DNA from: Candidatus Krumholzibacteriia bacterium
Lineage (GTDB): Bacteria; Krumholzibacteriota; Krumholzibacteriia; LZORAL124-64-63
Length of the DNA: 5,378 bases
Direction: 5' to 3'
Assembly (NCBI GenBank): GCA_027056825.1
Contig: JALUJS010000100.1
Coordinates: 1 to 5,378, forward strand
Shown here: piece after piece, positions 4,830 through 5,378 of the stretch
How the letters are laid out: each line of letters starts with the position of its first letter
How positions within the stretch are numbered: the first letter of the stretch is position 1
Notes under the pieces: model-generated
What the model was told of the DNA's origin: nothing
Database searches by the model: none
What the model saw: the letters and a program-made list of their open reading frames with translations, nothing else
Made by a program: the position numbers and the translations under genes

Positions 4830-5378
4830 TCGCGTACATCGACGATCACAAGGATCGCTACGGGGTCGAGCCGATCTGTGCAGTGTTGCCGATCGCCCCG
4901 TCGACCTACTACGAGCACAAGGCCCGCGAGGCTGACCCGGAACAGCGGCCGCCCCGCGTACAGCGCGACCAGGTGCTGTCAGATGAGGTCCGGCGGGCCT
5001 GGGAAGATAACTTCCAGGTGTATGGCGCCCGGAAGGTCTGGCGACAGCTCAACCGGGAAGGGTTCCGGGTGGCGCGCTGCACGGTAGAACGCCTGATGCG
5101 CGCCCAGGGGCTGCGTGGCGTGGTGCGAGGGCGCCGTTGCCGCACGACGATCGGCGATGAGGCTGCGGACCGTCCGCTGGACCGGGTGAACCGGCAATTT
5201 ACGGCGACCCGGCCAAACCAGCTGTGGGTCGCCGATATCACCTTCGTGGCAACTTGGTCAGGCTTCGTCTATGTGGCGTTCGTCGTGGATGTCTATGCCC
5301 GCCGGATCGTAGGCTGGCGCGTCTCGCGTTCCCTGCGGACGGATCTGGTGCTGGATGCCCTGGAGCAGGCGCTCTGGT
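4826..5378 (+). CDS. IS3-family transposase subunit OrfB (integrase core), partial
   Basis: OrfB is the catalytic part of the transposase, normally joined to OrfA by -1 frameshifting. The 184 visible residues open with MIAYIDDHKDRYGVEPIC and the motif LPIAPSTYYEHKAR. An HTH_21-like region follows at about 50-105 (DNFQVYGARKVWRQLNREG, then RCTVERLMRAQGLRG). The rve integrase core then begins, with NQLWVADITFVATW carrying the first catalytic aspartate (Asp137) of the DDE triad. The stretch VYVAFVVDVYARRIVGW is typical of the family but its Asp is not the second catalytic residue. The second Asp and the Glu are expected beyond the window. The ATG overlaps the orfA stop. A GAGGAG touches the ATG, which is too close for a normal ribosome binding site, so the fusion route is more likely than independent initiation. 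GC is high (about 75 % in places). Confidence 0.93.
   Translation, partial: MIAYIDDHKDRYGVEPICAVLPIAPSTYYEHKAREADPEQRPPRVQRDQVLSDEVRRAWEDNFQVYGARKVWRQLNREGFRVARCTVERLMRAQGLRGVVRGRRCRTTIGDEAADRPLDRVNRQFTATRPNQLWVADITFVATWSGFVYVAFVVDVYARRIVGWRVSRSLRTDLVLDALEQALW

Larger units (their letters stand above)
4456..5378 (+). mobile_element. IS3-family insertion sequence, left part; right end outside the window
   Basis: The element begins with TGAACCGCCCCGGGTTTACC, a terminus typical of IS3-family elements, 50 nt before orfA. It carries the usual two overlapping frames: orfA (helix-turn-helix with leucine zipper) and orfB (DDE integrase) in the -1 frame relative to orfA, with a slippery heptamer between them. 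Family members are about 1.2-1.5 kb, so the visible 923 nt is most of the element, and the C-terminal part of orfB and the right inverted repeat are missing. GC rises to about 75 % in parts of orfB, well above the neighbouring exporter genes, which fits recent acquisition. I see no frameshift or stop in the visible coding frames, so the copy could be active. Confidence 0.88.

Noticed and set aside
4403..4918. Minus-strand frame of 171 codons across orfA
   Set aside because: It overlaps the complete orfA and the left end of the insertion sequence on the opposite strand and its product resembles nothing known.

Overview
The window looks like a piece of a proteobacterial genome (beta- or gammaproteobacterium). 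It carries a type I secretion exporter whose two genes resemble Escherichia coli HlyB and HlyD along their full lengths, followed by palindromic repeats and the left end of an IS3-family insertion sequence. I cannot name the species from sequence alone. The exporter genes run at roughly 53-55 % GC in the stretches I counted by hand. The left-edge gene is near 42 %, and the insertion sequence rises from about 57 % to about 75 %, so the window is compositionally mosaic.

Layout, left to right. (1) Positions 1-244, minus strand: the start of an unrecognised membrane protein that runs off the left edge. It has a good ribosome binding site and lies 74 nt downstream of hlyD. (2) 319-1677, minus: an HlyD-type periplasmic adaptor with a TTG start. 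(3) 1681-3837 (possibly 3852), minus: an HlyB-type ABC transporter with a degenerate C39-like domain. (4) 3838-4455: about 620 nt with no convincing gene. It holds a perfect 9-bp hairpin in the probable hlyB leader, a MITE-like palindromic repeat (about 3971-4110), several nested stem-loops, and a 32-nt palindrome that abuts the insertion sequence. (5) 4456 to the right edge, plus: the left end, orfA and most of the visible part of orfB of an IS3-family element, cut by the window end.

HlyB and HlyD would together form the inner-membrane part of a type I secretion system, exporting a protein with a C-terminal uncleaved signal (RTX type) through a TolC-like outer-membrane channel. Neither the substrate gene nor the channel gene is in the window. 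The exporter genes are probably co-transcribed leftward, with the membrane protein gene as a possible third member. The insertion sequence faces the opposite way, upstream of the exporter promoter region.

I did not find a clear new system. The observations most worth a second look are the unknown membrane protein behind the exporter, the in-frame UGA-C junction between hlyB and hlyD, the unusually short cytosolic N-terminus of HlyD, the leader hairpin, the MITE-like repeat, and the hairpin that covers the transposase ribosome binding site.
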